Source: Arcobacter sp.
GTDB lineage: Bacteria > Campylobacterota > Campylobacteria > Campylobacterales > Arcobacteraceae
Length of the DNA: 64,000 bases
NCBI GenBank assembly: GCA_002869565.1
Contig: PKUJ01000023.1
Location: forward strand, 1-64,000
Reading direction: 5' to 3'
The notes under the pieces were generated by a model. The model saw only the letters and a list, made by a program, of their open reading frames with translations. It was not told where the DNA came from and made no database searches. Below, in pieces: positions 1-8,825 of this stretch. Positions within the stretch are counted from its first letter, which is position 1. Each line of letters starts with the position of its first letter. Both the position numbers and the translations under genes were made by a program.

Positions 1-60
1 AGTTTTTTTACAGCCATTTGTAAATTAACCTTTGTTTACTACCAATATACCATAGTTTAA

Positions 61-891
61 GAGCTATTTTATGCACCCGTTTTTACTATTAAGTCAGAAT
101 TAGCAGGAAGATTTGGTAAAAAGAAAAAATTCACTAGAGGTAGAACTTCTTTAGAGTGGATTGAAAGATTATACAAAAGATCATCTGCTGCAAAAGAGAT
201 GGGAATTTCGTTTAAAGAGTTCTGGGCTAAAGGTGTTGTTAAATATGATATCCCTGATAGTGCTAGAAAATATGTTAGACATGAAGCGTTTAGAAAAGAC
301 CCTGTTAAAAATGCATTAAAAACAGAGACTGGTAAAATCCAAATTTTCTCTGATAAATTTGCAGGATTTAAATTAAAAGACTTTAAAGGTCACCCTGTAT
401 GGATGGAACCAGCAGAATGGTTAGTAAATAAAGAAGTTGTATCTAAATATCCACTACATTTAGTATCTCCACACCCAACATACAGAGTTCACTCTCAGTT
501 GGATAACACTTGGGTACAAAATGTACATAAAGTGCAAGGTAGAGAGCCAATTAGAATTTCTCCAAATGATGCTAAGAAATTTGGTGTAAAAGATGGTGAA
601 GTTGTTGAGGTTTATAATGAAAGAGGAAGTTTACTTGCTGGTGTTGTTGTAACTAATACAATTAGAGATGGTGTTGTTGCAATTGAAGAGGGTGCTTGGT
701 ATTCTCCTGAAGATGCAAATAAAAAAGGTACAAGATGTAACTCTGGACAAGCTAACTTATTAACTTCGTCAAGACCAACATCTTCTATGGCACAAGCAAC
801 GACTGCAAATACTTGTCTTGTAGCAATTAAAAAAGCTGGTACAGTTAAACCAAATATGGCTTATCAACCACCTGTGATTATAGGAGCATAA
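61..891 (+). pseudogene. torA: TMAO/DMSO reductase TorA-type, C-terminal part only
   Basis: C-terminal part of a periplasmic molybdopterin oxidoreductase of the TorA/BisC (TMAO, DMSO or biotin sulfoxide reductase) family. The family signature is the stretch GHPVWMEPAEWL followed by YPLHLVSPHPTYRVHSQLDN, and the C-terminal molybdopterin-dinucleotide-binding domain is complete to the stop at 889-891. The frame is open back to position 61 and still looks family-like there (SELAGRFGKKKKFTRGR). An in-frame TAA sits at 58-60, and bases 1-57 are open in the same frame but I could not match them to the family with confidence. The first ATG in frame (199) is internal, not the true start. The gene may be a fifth in-frame nonsense case or may be damaged at the edge. 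A monohaem cytochrome follows 2 bases downstream, as in Campylobacter (Cj0264c/Cj0265c). Confidence 0.75.
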
Positions 892-893
892 TT

Positions 894-1451
894 ATGAAAA
901 ATGTAGTTAAAATCATAGCTACATTTGTACTTTTACTTGGGACTTTTTCCCAAGTAAATGCAGATGAGCTATTTGTATTTCAAGATGCACAATTGAAAGC
1001 AGATAATGGAAAAAGTGCAAAGATATTTTTAGGTGTTCCTGTAAAAGTTAAAAAAGATATGGATACAAGTGCAAAAGTATCTGTATATGGTTTTTTAGAT
1101 GGAGAAAATGTTTATTCAACAAAAAACAAAGAGCTTTTAATTGCGACTTTAGATAAAGGTTTTAAAACTAAAACTATTAAAGGTAATGAAGTTGAATTAG
1201 TTGGAACTATTGAAAAAGAGTTGTTAACAGAAAATGGTGCAGAAGTTTGGGAAGAACATGAAGAGTTTTTCTATGAGATGTGTACACAATGTCATGCAGC
1301 ACAAGCTCCAAGTCATCATACAATGATTGAATGGGAAGCTTTAATGTTACCTATGAAAGGTTTTGCAAAACTTGATGATGAGGAAAATAGTTATCTATTA
1401 AGATATTTAAAGTCAAACGCATCAAATGGCTTAGTTAAAACTAAACATTAA
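894..1451 (+). CDS. periplasmic monohaem cytochrome c, TorA partner (Cj0265c-like)
   Basis: 185-residue exported c-type cytochrome. A signal peptide is visible at residues 1-23 (hydrophobic core IIATFVLLLGTF, cleavage near VNA-DE). There is one haem-binding motif, CTQCH, at residues 130-134, and methionines further on (LMLPMKG) could supply the distal ligand. The start lies 2 bases after the torA stop, so the two are surely co-transcribed. In Campylobacter jejuni the same gene order encodes the cytochrome that feeds electrons to the TMAO/DMSO reductase, and the same role is inferred here. If torA is truly broken, this gene has lost its partner. Confidence 0.8.
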   Translation: MKNVVKIIATFVLLLGTFSQVNADELFVFQDAQLKADNGKSAKIFLGVPVKVKKDMDTSAKVSVYGFLDGENVYSTKNKELLIATLDKGFKTKTIKGNEVELVGTIEKELLTENGAEVWEEHEEFFYEMCTQCHAAQAPSHHTMIEWEALMLPMKGFAKLDDEENSYLLRYLKSNASNGLVKTKH

Positions 1452-1454
1452 TAC

Positions 1455-1500
1455 TTGTTATACTTTTATCATAATAGTATAATAAGATAGTAAAAAGGAG
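1455..1500 (+). promoter_or_regulatory. probable sigma-70-type promoter and RBS for the RR-SBP-kinase operon
   Basis: TTGTTA at 1455-1460 and TATAAT at 1478-1483 are separated by 17 bases. A strong ribosome site (AAAAGGAG) ends at 1500, six bases before the TTG start at 1507. This suggests that the two-component operon has its own promoter instead of depending only on readthrough from torA. Campylobacterota promoters often lack a clear -35 box, so the -10 box is the stronger part of this call. Confidence 0.45.
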
Positions 1501-1506
1501 CATCTT

Positions 1507-2193
1507 TTGAAAGAATTATTTTTAGAAAAACTAAAAACTCTGACAATTCTTTATGCTGAAGATGAAGAGGGTATAAGAAAGAATATTACTGACTCTTTAA
1601 AGTATTATATGAAAGATGTGTATGAAGCTTCTAATGGGCAGGAAGCATATGATATTTATAAAGAAAAAAAACCAGATATTATATTAAGTGATATTCATAT
1701 GCCCATTATGGATGGTATAGAATTTGTAAAAAAACTAAGAACTGAAGATAGAGAAGTTCCTGTTGTAATGATTACTGCTCATACAGATAAAAGGTATTTA
1801 CTTGAAGCAGTAGAATTACACATGGAAAAATATATTGTTAAACCAATTGAATTAGAGGAGCTTTTTGAAGTTTTAGAAAAATGTGTAGAAGTTTTGGAAA
1901 TCAATAATATCACTATTTTAAAGGTTGATTCTAATTATTCGTATGATTATGATAGGAAAGAATTGTTTTATAAAGATGAAATAATTGTATTAAATAAAAA
2001 AGAGATGAATTTCTTAGAATTACTTATTTCTAATCAAAATAGAGTGGTAACTTATGAAGAGTTACAAGAGTATGTTTGGTGTGATGATTTTATGACAGAT
2101 AGTGCACTTCGTTCTTTAGTTAGAAATCTACGAAAGAAGTTGCCTACTGATATAATTTTTAATTTATCAGGGATAGGATATAGGCTTGTTTAG
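1507..2193 (+). CDS. OmpR-family response regulator
   Basis: 228-residue DNA-binding response regulator. The receiver domain (about 10-120) has the acidic pair at E18/D19, phosphoacceptor D62 (ILSDIHMP), the T/S position in MITAH and the invariant lysine K112 (YIVKP). The C-terminal winged-helix domain (about 140-228) ends in the typical LSGIGYRLV. The start is TTG at 1507, chosen because AAAAGGAG precedes it. It overlaps the binding-protein gene by 8 bases, and that gene overlaps the kinase gene by 17 bases, so the three are translated as a unit. It is the presumed output of that kinase. The target is unknown; the upstream torA pair is a reasonable candidate. Confidence 0.85.
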   Translation: MKELFLEKLKTLTILYAEDEEGIRKNITDSLKYYMKDVYEASNGQEAYDIYKEKKPDIILSDIHMPIMDGIEFVKKLRTEDREVPVVMITAHTDKRYLLEAVELHMEKYIVKPIELEELFEVLEKCVEVLEINNITILKVDSNYSYDYDRKELFYKDEIIVLNKKEMNFLELLISNQNRVVTYEELQEYVWCDDFMTDSALRSLVRNLRKKLPTDIIFNLSGIGYRLV

Positions 2194-3838
2194 ATATATA
2201 TTTTATTTAATTATTGCCTTTAGCTATTTAGTTTCATCCGAACCTATAAACTTTAGAGAGGATGACTCCTCTTTAAGAGTCGCATCTTCTTTAAATCCAA
2301 AATCACATATAAAAATATTTTTGCCTAGTATTCCTTATTCTTATATTGCCAAAAATACAAATGCTGGTTTAATTCGCTCAGCTGATAATGAATTAGGGTG
2401 GGTATATGATTTAGCAAAATCACATACAAGAGTTGATGATTATACATATATTTTTGAAATTAGAAAAAATTTACATTTTCAAGATGGAAGCAAATTTACA
2501 ATAAATTCTGTAATAAAAAATCTAGAATATTTTAAAAAGAGTCCTTTTTTATACACAAATATAAATAATATTGAGTACGATATTTTAAAATTAGATGATA
2601 CTCATGTTAAAATTAAATTAAAACAAAAATATGAAATGTTTTTATATGATTTAGCAAGGGTTTATTTTTATACAGATGAGTATTTAGAAAAATATAGTCC
2701 AAAAGGTGCCCAAACAGGAAGTGCAAATAAAGCTCCTGGACCTTATGGTATGGGACCATATATTCTTAAAAGTGGTTATGCTTTAGGTGAAAAACAAACT
2801 GATAAATTGGAACTTGTAGCAAATCCATATTATTGGGATAAAAGATTCCCAAAAATAAAAAATGTGACAGTTTATACACAACTAAATATGAATGATGCTT
2901 TAGATAGTGTTGTTAATTATGAAGGAAAATTAGATATTTCTCCTATTCCTTTTAACAAAAAAATTAATGTAGTAATGTCAAAGTATTCAAAACTCGTTAT
3001 AAAAGAATCTACAAACAATTTTTTAATATTTTTTAATTTAATAAATGGAAATAAAAAATTAAAAGATATAGAGGTTCGACAGGCACTTAATCAAGCACTC
3101 AATCAAGAGAATCTATTAAATTTTGTATATAAAAAAGAAGGGAAAATCTCTCCATTTTCAACTTCAGTAAATTATAAAGTTGTAGAAAAAATAGCAAATA
3201 AAAGAAAGTATGTAGAAAAAAAGTTTAGTGAAGAAAAAAAGAAAAAATTATTAGATAATTTAGTTTTAAATATTTTTACTCAAGATAGATTTAGATTTTT
3301 ATGGAAAGGTATTGAATTTCAATTAAAACAATATGGTGTAAAATTAAATTATATAATTACAAATAGTGAAAAAGATATTTATGAACAGCTATTAACAACA
3401 AGAGCGAATAAAAACTCAAAAGAGTGGGATTTACTTATTTGGGGTGATGATGACTGGTATTATCAAAATCCATGGACTGTATTCTTTATTTATGAAAATG
3501 ATAGCCCTTGGTCTACAATAAAAAATGATTTAGTAATGAATAAATATATCAATAAATATTTTGAAACAAAAGTAAATACAAAAGAGTATGAAACTATAGT
3601 TGAAAAAATACTTTATAGAGCACGAGACATGGCATATACTTTGAGGTTGCCGTCTCATAATAAAGTAATTGCTGTAAACAAAGAGGTTGTTTATGAACCT
3701 TATGAAGGTGGAATGATTCCTTTATGGGAAATTGAACTAACAAAAAACCATTGGTCGTTGAGAAAACGAAAAGAGTATCCTAAAGAGTTTTATACTCCTG
3801 TAAAACCACAAAGAATTAAAAATGAAATCAATGAATAG
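2186..3838 (+). CDS. periplasmic extracytoplasmic binding protein, SBP_bac_5 (peptide/nickel) family, inside a two-component operon
   Basis: 550 residues, with an N-terminal signal peptide (about 1-18, FRYIFYLIIAFSYLVSSE) followed by a family 5 extracellular solute-binding domain (about 45-480). Family features include the segments YTYIFEIRKNLHFQDGS and VRQALNQALNQENLL and a late hydrophobic/aromatic ligand-binding region. The start is TTG at 2186 inside the end of the response regulator gene. No ABC permease or ATPase gene is nearby. It sits between a response regulator and a membrane histidine kinase and overlaps both. I infer that it serves as the periplasmic ligand-binding partner of the kinase rather than a transporter subunit, much as TorT serves TorS, although TorT belongs to a different binding-protein family. 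The ligand cannot be read from the sequence. Confidence 0.75.
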   Translation: MFRYIFYLIIAFSYLVSSEPINFREDDSSLRVASSLNPKSHIKIFLPSIPYSYIAKNTNAGLIRSADNELGWVYDLAKSHTRVDDYTYIFEIRKNLHFQDGSKFTINSVIKNLEYFKKSPFLYTNINNIEYDILKLDDTHVKIKLKQKYEMFLYDLARVYFYTDEYLEKYSPKGAQTGSANKAPGPYGMGPYILKSGYALGEKQTDKLELVANPYYWDKRFPKIKNVTVYTQLNMNDALDSVVNYEGKLDISPIPFNKKINVVMSKYSKLVIKESTNNFLIFFNLINGNKKLKDIEVRQALNQALNQENLLNFVYKKEGKISPFSTSVNYKVVEKIANKRKYVEKKFSEEKKKKLLDNLVLNIFTQDRFRFLWKGIEFQLKQYGVKLNYIITNSEKDIYEQLLTTRANKNSKEWDLLIWGDDDWYYQNPWTVFFIYENDSPWSTIKNDLVMNKYINKYFETKVNTKEYETIVEKILYRARDMAYTLRLPSHNKVIAVNKEVVYEPYEGGMIPLWEIELTKNHWSLRKRKEYPKEFYTPVKPQRIKNEINE

Positions 3839-5492
3839 AATAAATATCAAGTTTAAATTAGGAATTCTTTTCTTAATATTATGTATTTCAATAGCTGTTT
3901 TAGCGTACAAATCAATCAATATAAGTGAAGATAGTAAAGAGACCTTAAAAGTAGTACATAGTAAATCACAAGCAGTTTTATCTTTACAAAATAGAGTTGT
4001 AACTCCTTTATATAGATTAAGAGAGTTAACCCAGTCTTTAGTGATGGCTCCTAATAGTCAAATAAGAGAATCTATACAAAAAGATTTAGATATACTCCTT
4101 TTTCAGCTTAAAAAGGAGTTTGATAATTTAGTTTTAGAGAATAATAATATAAAAAATAGCTGGATAGAATACCAAAAATTGATAGGAGATACAAAGCAAT
4201 ATTTAAAAGAAGAATTTGAAGAAGGTGCCTATATAAATGTAACTACATCAAGTAGAGAACAGTTTCATTTATTAGTTGAAGAACTATTGCAAATACAAAG
4301 TAAATCTTTAAATAATTCAACAGTTGCATATACAAAAGCTTCAAAAGAGGCAAGAGAAGTTAAGTTTGAAATTTTAATGGTGATAGTAATTGTTTTGATA
4401 TTAGCAACTATCATTGGTTGGCTTATTTCAAGTAATATTATAAATTCTATTCATAGAGTTCAAAAAGGTTTATCAAACTTTTTTGAATATTTAAATCATA
4501 GAAAAACTGCTGTTGAGCAGATAGAAATAAATTCAAAAGATGAATTCTATCAAATGGCAAAAATGATTAATCAAAATGTATCAAATATTCAAAATAATTT
4601 AGAGCAAAACGAAGCTTTGATTAAAAATGCAACGAAAGTTTTAGAAAATATAAAAGGCGGAAATTTAGGAACGAGACTTAGTGAAAAAACAAATAATTCT
4701 GCTTTAAATGAATTAAAAAATATGATTAATGACATGATTGATAATTTTGAATTCAAAATACATGAAGAGATTAATAAAAGACTTGAACAAGAACAAATTC
4801 TAATTCAACAATCAAAATTAGCGTCAATGGGTGAGATGATTGGGAATATTGCTCATCAATGGAGACAACCTTTAGCTCAGATATCTGCGATTCACATGAA
4901 TATGAAAGTGACTTACGATTTTAATAAATTTTCAAAAGAGTATTTAAATAGTAAAATAAAAGAGGCTAATACTTTAACTACATATATGTCAAATACAATT
5001 TCTGACTTCCAAAACTTTTTTAATCCTCAAGGAGATAAAGAGAATTTTTCTATAGAAAAAGCTTGTACTGATGCCCATTTTATTCTTTCATCTTCTTTGA
5101 AATATCATGGGATTTCATTAACTATTGATGTATTAGAAGATTCAAATGTCCATGGTTATAGAAATGAATATTCCCAAGTTATACTAAATATTCTGAGTAA
5201 TGCAAAAGATATATTATTAGAAAGGAATATTGAAGAACCTGAAATTAATATTGAGATAAAAAATGGTGAAAATTATGCAATTGTAAAAATTCAAGATAAT
5301 GGTGGTGGAGTAGATGAAAATATTTTAGAAAAGATATTTGAACCATATTTTACTACTAGACACAAAACACAAGGTACAGGAATAGGTTTATATATGTCTA
5401 AAAATATAATTGAACGAAATATGAATGGTTTTATAAATGTACGAAATGAAGATGATGGAGCACTATTTACTATAAAAGTTCGTAAGAAATAA
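3822..5492 (+). CDS. membrane sensor histidine kinase
   Basis: 556 residues. Transmembrane segment 1 lies at about 12-28, then a mostly helical periplasmic domain (about 29-182), transmembrane segment 2 (about 183-204) and a HAMP-like linker. The dimerisation domain carries the H-box GNIAHQWRQPL with H345 as the probable phosphorylation site, the form common in Arcobacter and Sulfurimonas kinases. The ATPase domain has an N-box (NEYSQVILNILSNAKD), G1 (DNGGGV), F-box (FEPYFTT) and G2 (GTGIGLYMSK), so it looks catalytically complete. The ATG at 3822 lies 17 bases inside the binding-protein gene. It probably phosphorylates the regulator at 1507-2193 in response to the binding protein at 2186-3838. 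Confidence 0.85.
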   Translation: MKSMNRINIKFKLGILFLILCISIAVLAYKSINISEDSKETLKVVHSKSQAVLSLQNRVVTPLYRLRELTQSLVMAPNSQIRESIQKDLDILLFQLKKEFDNLVLENNNIKNSWIEYQKLIGDTKQYLKEEFEEGAYINVTTSSREQFHLLVEELLQIQSKSLNNSTVAYTKASKEAREVKFEILMVIVIVLILATIIGWLISSNIINSIHRVQKGLSNFFEYLNHRKTAVEQIEINSKDEFYQMAKMINQNVSNIQNNLEQNEALIKNATKVLENIKGGNLGTRLSEKTNNSALNELKNMINDMIDNFEFKIHEEINKRLEQEQILIQQSKLASMGEMIGNIAHQWRQPLAQISAIHMNMKVTYDFNKFSKEYLNSKIKEANTLTTYMSNTISDFQNFFNPQGDKENFSIEKACTDAHFILSSSLKYHGISLTIDVLEDSNVHGYRNEYSQVILNILSNAKDILLERNIEEPEINIEIKNGENYAIVKIQDNGGGVDENILEKIFEPYFTTRHKTQGTGIGLYMSKNIIERNMNGFINVRNEDDGALFTIKVRKK

Positions 5493-5558
5493 TTATAGAT
5501 AGTATGAGAATTAACACATTATTATCTTAATTTAGATAAAATAGGCACAATTAATTTA

Positions 5559-6074
5559 ATGGGAAAAATAGAAATGCCTCAAGAAAAAACTTATAAAGAA
5601 AAGATTTTAGATTACGTTTATACTTTATCAAAACAACCATTGTTATTAAAAGATTTATTAGATGCAAATAGACAATACAATGAAGGTATGCATGTAGACC
5701 CTTCTAAATTAGGATTTAGATTAAAATTAACACGTGCTTATTTTGTATATATTCTTATTGTTGTTGGAATAGTTCTTCCTATTTCTGCTCTTACCCACAA
5801 ACCTCTAGCTGGTATAGATTCTCATATATCTATTATTGGAGCTATGATTATAACGGCAGGTGTTTTTATTGGATTTAATTTTTTTAGAGCAAAACTTAGA
5901 GATGAAATTACCTCAAAACAAATTAAAAAATCGTGGAAATTAAGATTCCCATATTTTTCATATGAAGAATACAATCATAAAGTAGAAGAAATATATCAAA
6001 GAGCTATTAAAGAAGAAATTTCTAAAAAAGATTTAGAAAAATATATTTTAGATAATTTAGTTGCTGAAGAGTAA
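5559..6074 (+). CDS. small inner-membrane protein of unknown function
   Basis: 171 residues, no function recognised. Two hydrophobic segments at about 64-83 (YFVYILIVVGIVLPISALT) and 92-110 (IIGAMIITAGVFIGFNFF) are joined by a short loop. Charged N-terminal (about 60 residues) and C-terminal (about 60 residues) parts probably face the cytoplasm. The ATG at 5559 and an in-frame ATG at 5574 (MPQEKTYKE) are both possible starts. It is separated from the kinase by 66 bases and from ybdK by 141 bases, so it may be a single-gene unit. Confidence 0.65.
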   Translation: MGKIEMPQEKTYKEKILDYVYTLSKQPLLLKDLLDANRQYNEGMHVDPSKLGFRLKLTRAYFVYILIVVGIVLPISALTHKPLAGIDSHISIIGAMIITAGVFIGFNFFRAKLRDEITSKQIKKSWKLRFPYFSYEEYNHKVEEIYQRAIKEEISKKDLEKYILDNLVAEE

Positions 6075-6215
6075 TCTTCTCTTCACAACTTTTTAAATAT
6101 TATTTGATATAAATAAATATCCTTCTTATTCGTTTAACTTTAAATATAAACTCACTTTACAATATATGTATAAAAGTGTACAATAAATAATATTATCAAA
6201 AAAATCGAGTTAATT

Positions 6216-7292
6216 ATGAAATTTGAAAAATTTGACAGTGGTAACCATTTTACATTAGGTGTAGAATTGGAACTTAGAATATTAGATAAATTTAATTTAA
6301 CTCCTTGCAATGAGTATGATTATATTATTTCGAATATAAGTGAAAAGTATAAAAAAAATATTGCCCGTGAATTTTTAGGTTCTATGATTGAAATTAATAC
6401 TACAATTTTTCATTATGAAAAAGATTTGATAGATTTTTTAAATAAAATTATGAATGAATTAAATAGAATTGCCGATAAAAAAAATCTATGTTTGCAAACT
6501 AGTGGCTCTTTAGCTCAAAAAAATATAAATATAGAAGTTAATATAAATGATAGATATGAAAAAATATATGATGAACATCAAATACTTTTAGACGATTTTT
6601 CAATATGTGGAACACATGTTCATATAGGTTTCGAAGATTCAGAAAAAGCTTTAAAGGCTTACAACTATTCTTTATATTATCTTCCTTTATTTGTTGCTTT
6701 GAGTTCTTCTTCTACATTTTTTGATGGTTTGAATACTGGTATCCACTCTTACAGAACAAAAATATTTGATAGGTTACCAAAATCTTCTATTCCAGATTAC
6801 TTTGATAGTTTTGATGAAATGAGCCAATTATATGAAATATTATATAAATCAAAAGTAATATCTAGCACAAAAGATATTTGGTGGGATGTTCGAATTCAAC
6901 CTCATTTTAAGACTTTAGAATACCGTGTATGCGATGCCATATGCGATTTTGATAGATTAGAAGTAATTATCTCATTATTTAAGATGTTAGGTCAATTATC
7001 TCAAATTGATGAAGTTACAAAAATGCCAATGCAAGTTTTAAAACAAAATATGTGGAGCGCAACTAGATATTCTATGAATGGAAACATGGTTACTAAAAAA
7101 GGCTTGGTACCTATAAGAGATATGTTAGAATCTTTAATTAAAAAAGCCCTTGATAATTCTTTATTAAGTAAAGATTCTTATGAGAAAGCCAAAGAAGTAA
7201 TCTGGAAAACAAGTATTTCAGAAGAGATGATAGAGATTTATAAAAGAACAAATAGTTTAAAAGAAGTAGAAAGATTAGGAGTATTTAAATGA
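6216..7292 (+). CDS. ybdK: carboxylate-amine ligase, YbdK / glutamate-cysteine ligase type 2 family
   Basis: 358 residues, normal length for the family. The signatures are GVELELRILD near the N-terminus (ATP/metal-binding glutamates), CGTHVHIGF near the middle and WWDVRIQPHFKTLEYRVCDA in the C-terminal half. Family members join a carboxylate to an amine using ATP; some have weak glutamate-cysteine ligase activity. The stop overlaps the start of the gamma-glutamyltransferase gene (ATGA at 7289), so the two are co-translated. This suggests a gamma-glutamyl compound is made and hydrolysed or transferred here, and the true substrate is not known. The 141-base gap upstream probably holds its promoter. 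Confidence 0.8.
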   Translation: MKFEKFDSGNHFTLGVELELRILDKFNLTPCNEYDYIISNISEKYKKNIAREFLGSMIEINTTIFHYEKDLIDFLNKIMNELNRIADKKNLCLQTSGSLAQKNINIEVNINDRYEKIYDEHQILLDDFSICGTHVHIGFEDSEKALKAYNYSLYYLPLFVALSSSSTFFDGLNTGIHSYRTKIFDRLPKSSIPDYFDSFDEMSQLYEILYKSKVISSTKDIWWDVRIQPHFKTLEYRVCDAICDFDRLEVIISLFKMLGQLSQIDEVTKMPMQVLKQNMWSATRYSMNGNMVTKKGLVPIRDMLESLIKKALDNSLLSKDSYEKAKEVIWKTSISEEMIEIYKRTNSLKEVERLGVFK

Positions 7293-8809
7293 AAGGTGTT
7301 GTTGCCGCAGGTGATCCACGAAGTGCACAAGCAGGTGCAGATATTTTAAAAGAGGGTGGAAACGCCTATGATGCAGCTTTAGCAGTTATGCTTGCTGCTC
7401 CAATGTGTGAACCTTTGTTTACAAGTTTAGGCGGAGGTGGTTTTCTTTTAGGATTAGAAAAAGATAAAAAACCTGAGTTGTATGATTTTTTTGTAGAAGT
7501 TCCTAAAAAAAGAATCGATGAACCAGAATTTTATCCAATTTATGTAGATTTTGGTGCCGCTATCCAAGAGTTTCATATTGGCGCTGGCTCAATTGCAATT
7601 CCAGGGCTTGTAAAAGGAATAGAAGAAGTCCACAAAGATAAGTGTACTCTGCCTATGAGTAAGATAATTGAACCTGCTGTTAAGTATGCTAGAGAAGGAG
7701 TTTATTTGTCTAAAATGCAAGCTAGTTTCGTAAAACTTCTTGAACCAATTTTTACTTCAACAAAATCTTCAATGGACGTTTATGGTTTAGAAGATGGCAC
7801 ATTAATTGATGAAATACACCTTTATAAAAATCCCCATTATGCTGATTTTCTAGAAGAGTTTGCAAAAGAGGGTGCAAAACTTTTTTATGAGGGGCATGTT
7901 GCCGATGAAATTGAAAAAATTTCAAAAGAGCATGATGGTCTGATTTTAAAAGAAGATTTAAAAAATTATAAAGTAATAAAAAGAACACCAATTGATTTTA
8001 TGTATAAAGATTTTGAGATAGTGACAAATCCTCCTCCTAGTGGAGGAGGAATTTTAATTGCTCTTACAATGAAACTTTTAGAAAACTATGATTTAAAAGA
8101 TTTTCGATCTTATGAGCATGTTAAAGGTTTAATTGAAGCTTTTAATACAACAAGTGACTTTAGAAAAGAACATGTGGATGAGTTTTTACATGATGAAAAG
8201 TTAAAATCAATTTTAGAAAATGATAGACTTATAAAAAATTATTGTACTACTATGCATTCACGATTAAATCTTTGGGGAAATACAACCCATTTATCAGTTA
8301 TTGATGAAGAAGGCAATGCTGTTTCTGTTACAACTACAAATGGTGAAGGTTCAGGTCATGTAGTCCCAAGTTCAGGAATTATGTTAAATAATATGATGGG
8401 ATAAGAAGATTTAAATCCCCATGGTTGGTTCTCTTGGGATGAAGGAATTAGACTTCCTTCTATGATGGCACCTACTGCCGTTTTAAAAAATGGTAAACCT
8501 GAACTTATATTAGGAAGTGCTGGAAGTAATCGTATCCGTTCGGCAATTGTAGGTACTATGATAAATAATCTTGAGTATGGAATGGATTTAGATAAAAGTA
8601 TTAATGCCCCAAGAATTCATTTTGAAAAAGGAGTAGTTTGCATGGAACCTCATGTAAATGAATATATAAAAACTGAACTTCAAAAACAATATAAATTTCA
8701 ATATTTTGATGATTTAAATATTTTTTTTGGTGGAGTTCAAGCTGTTAATGGAAAACTTGAAGGTGGTTGTGATTCAAGACGCGGTGCAGCAGTAATAAAA
8801 GTGGATTAA
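7289..8809 (+). pseudogene. ggt: gamma-glutamyltransferase, interrupted by an in-frame TAA
   Basis: Gamma-glutamyltransferase split by one stop codon at 8402-8404. Both halves lie in the same frame with no indel. The sequence reads LNNMMG, stop, EDLNPHGWFSW, where the family has LNNxxGEEDLNPHG, so the stop replaces GAA. The large-subunit part is complete (GDPRSAQAGADILKEGGNA, PPPSGGG), and the autoprocessing/nucleophile threonine is probably T332 in NTTHLSVID. The stop removes most of the small subunit, including the glycine-rich loop LGSAGSNRIRSA seen downstream. There is no signal peptide, so the intact enzyme would be cytoplasmic, unlike classical periplasmic GGTs. The gene overlaps ybdK by 4 bases. 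An ATG at 8462 could restart translation but would give only a fragment. Confidence 0.85.
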
Positions 8810-8825
8810 AATAATAAGGTTTTTA

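Noticed and set aside
8462-8809. Independent 115-residue gene
   Set aside because: It is in the same frame as the upstream gamma-glutamyltransferase piece and encodes the end of the same enzyme; no ribosome site precedes it.
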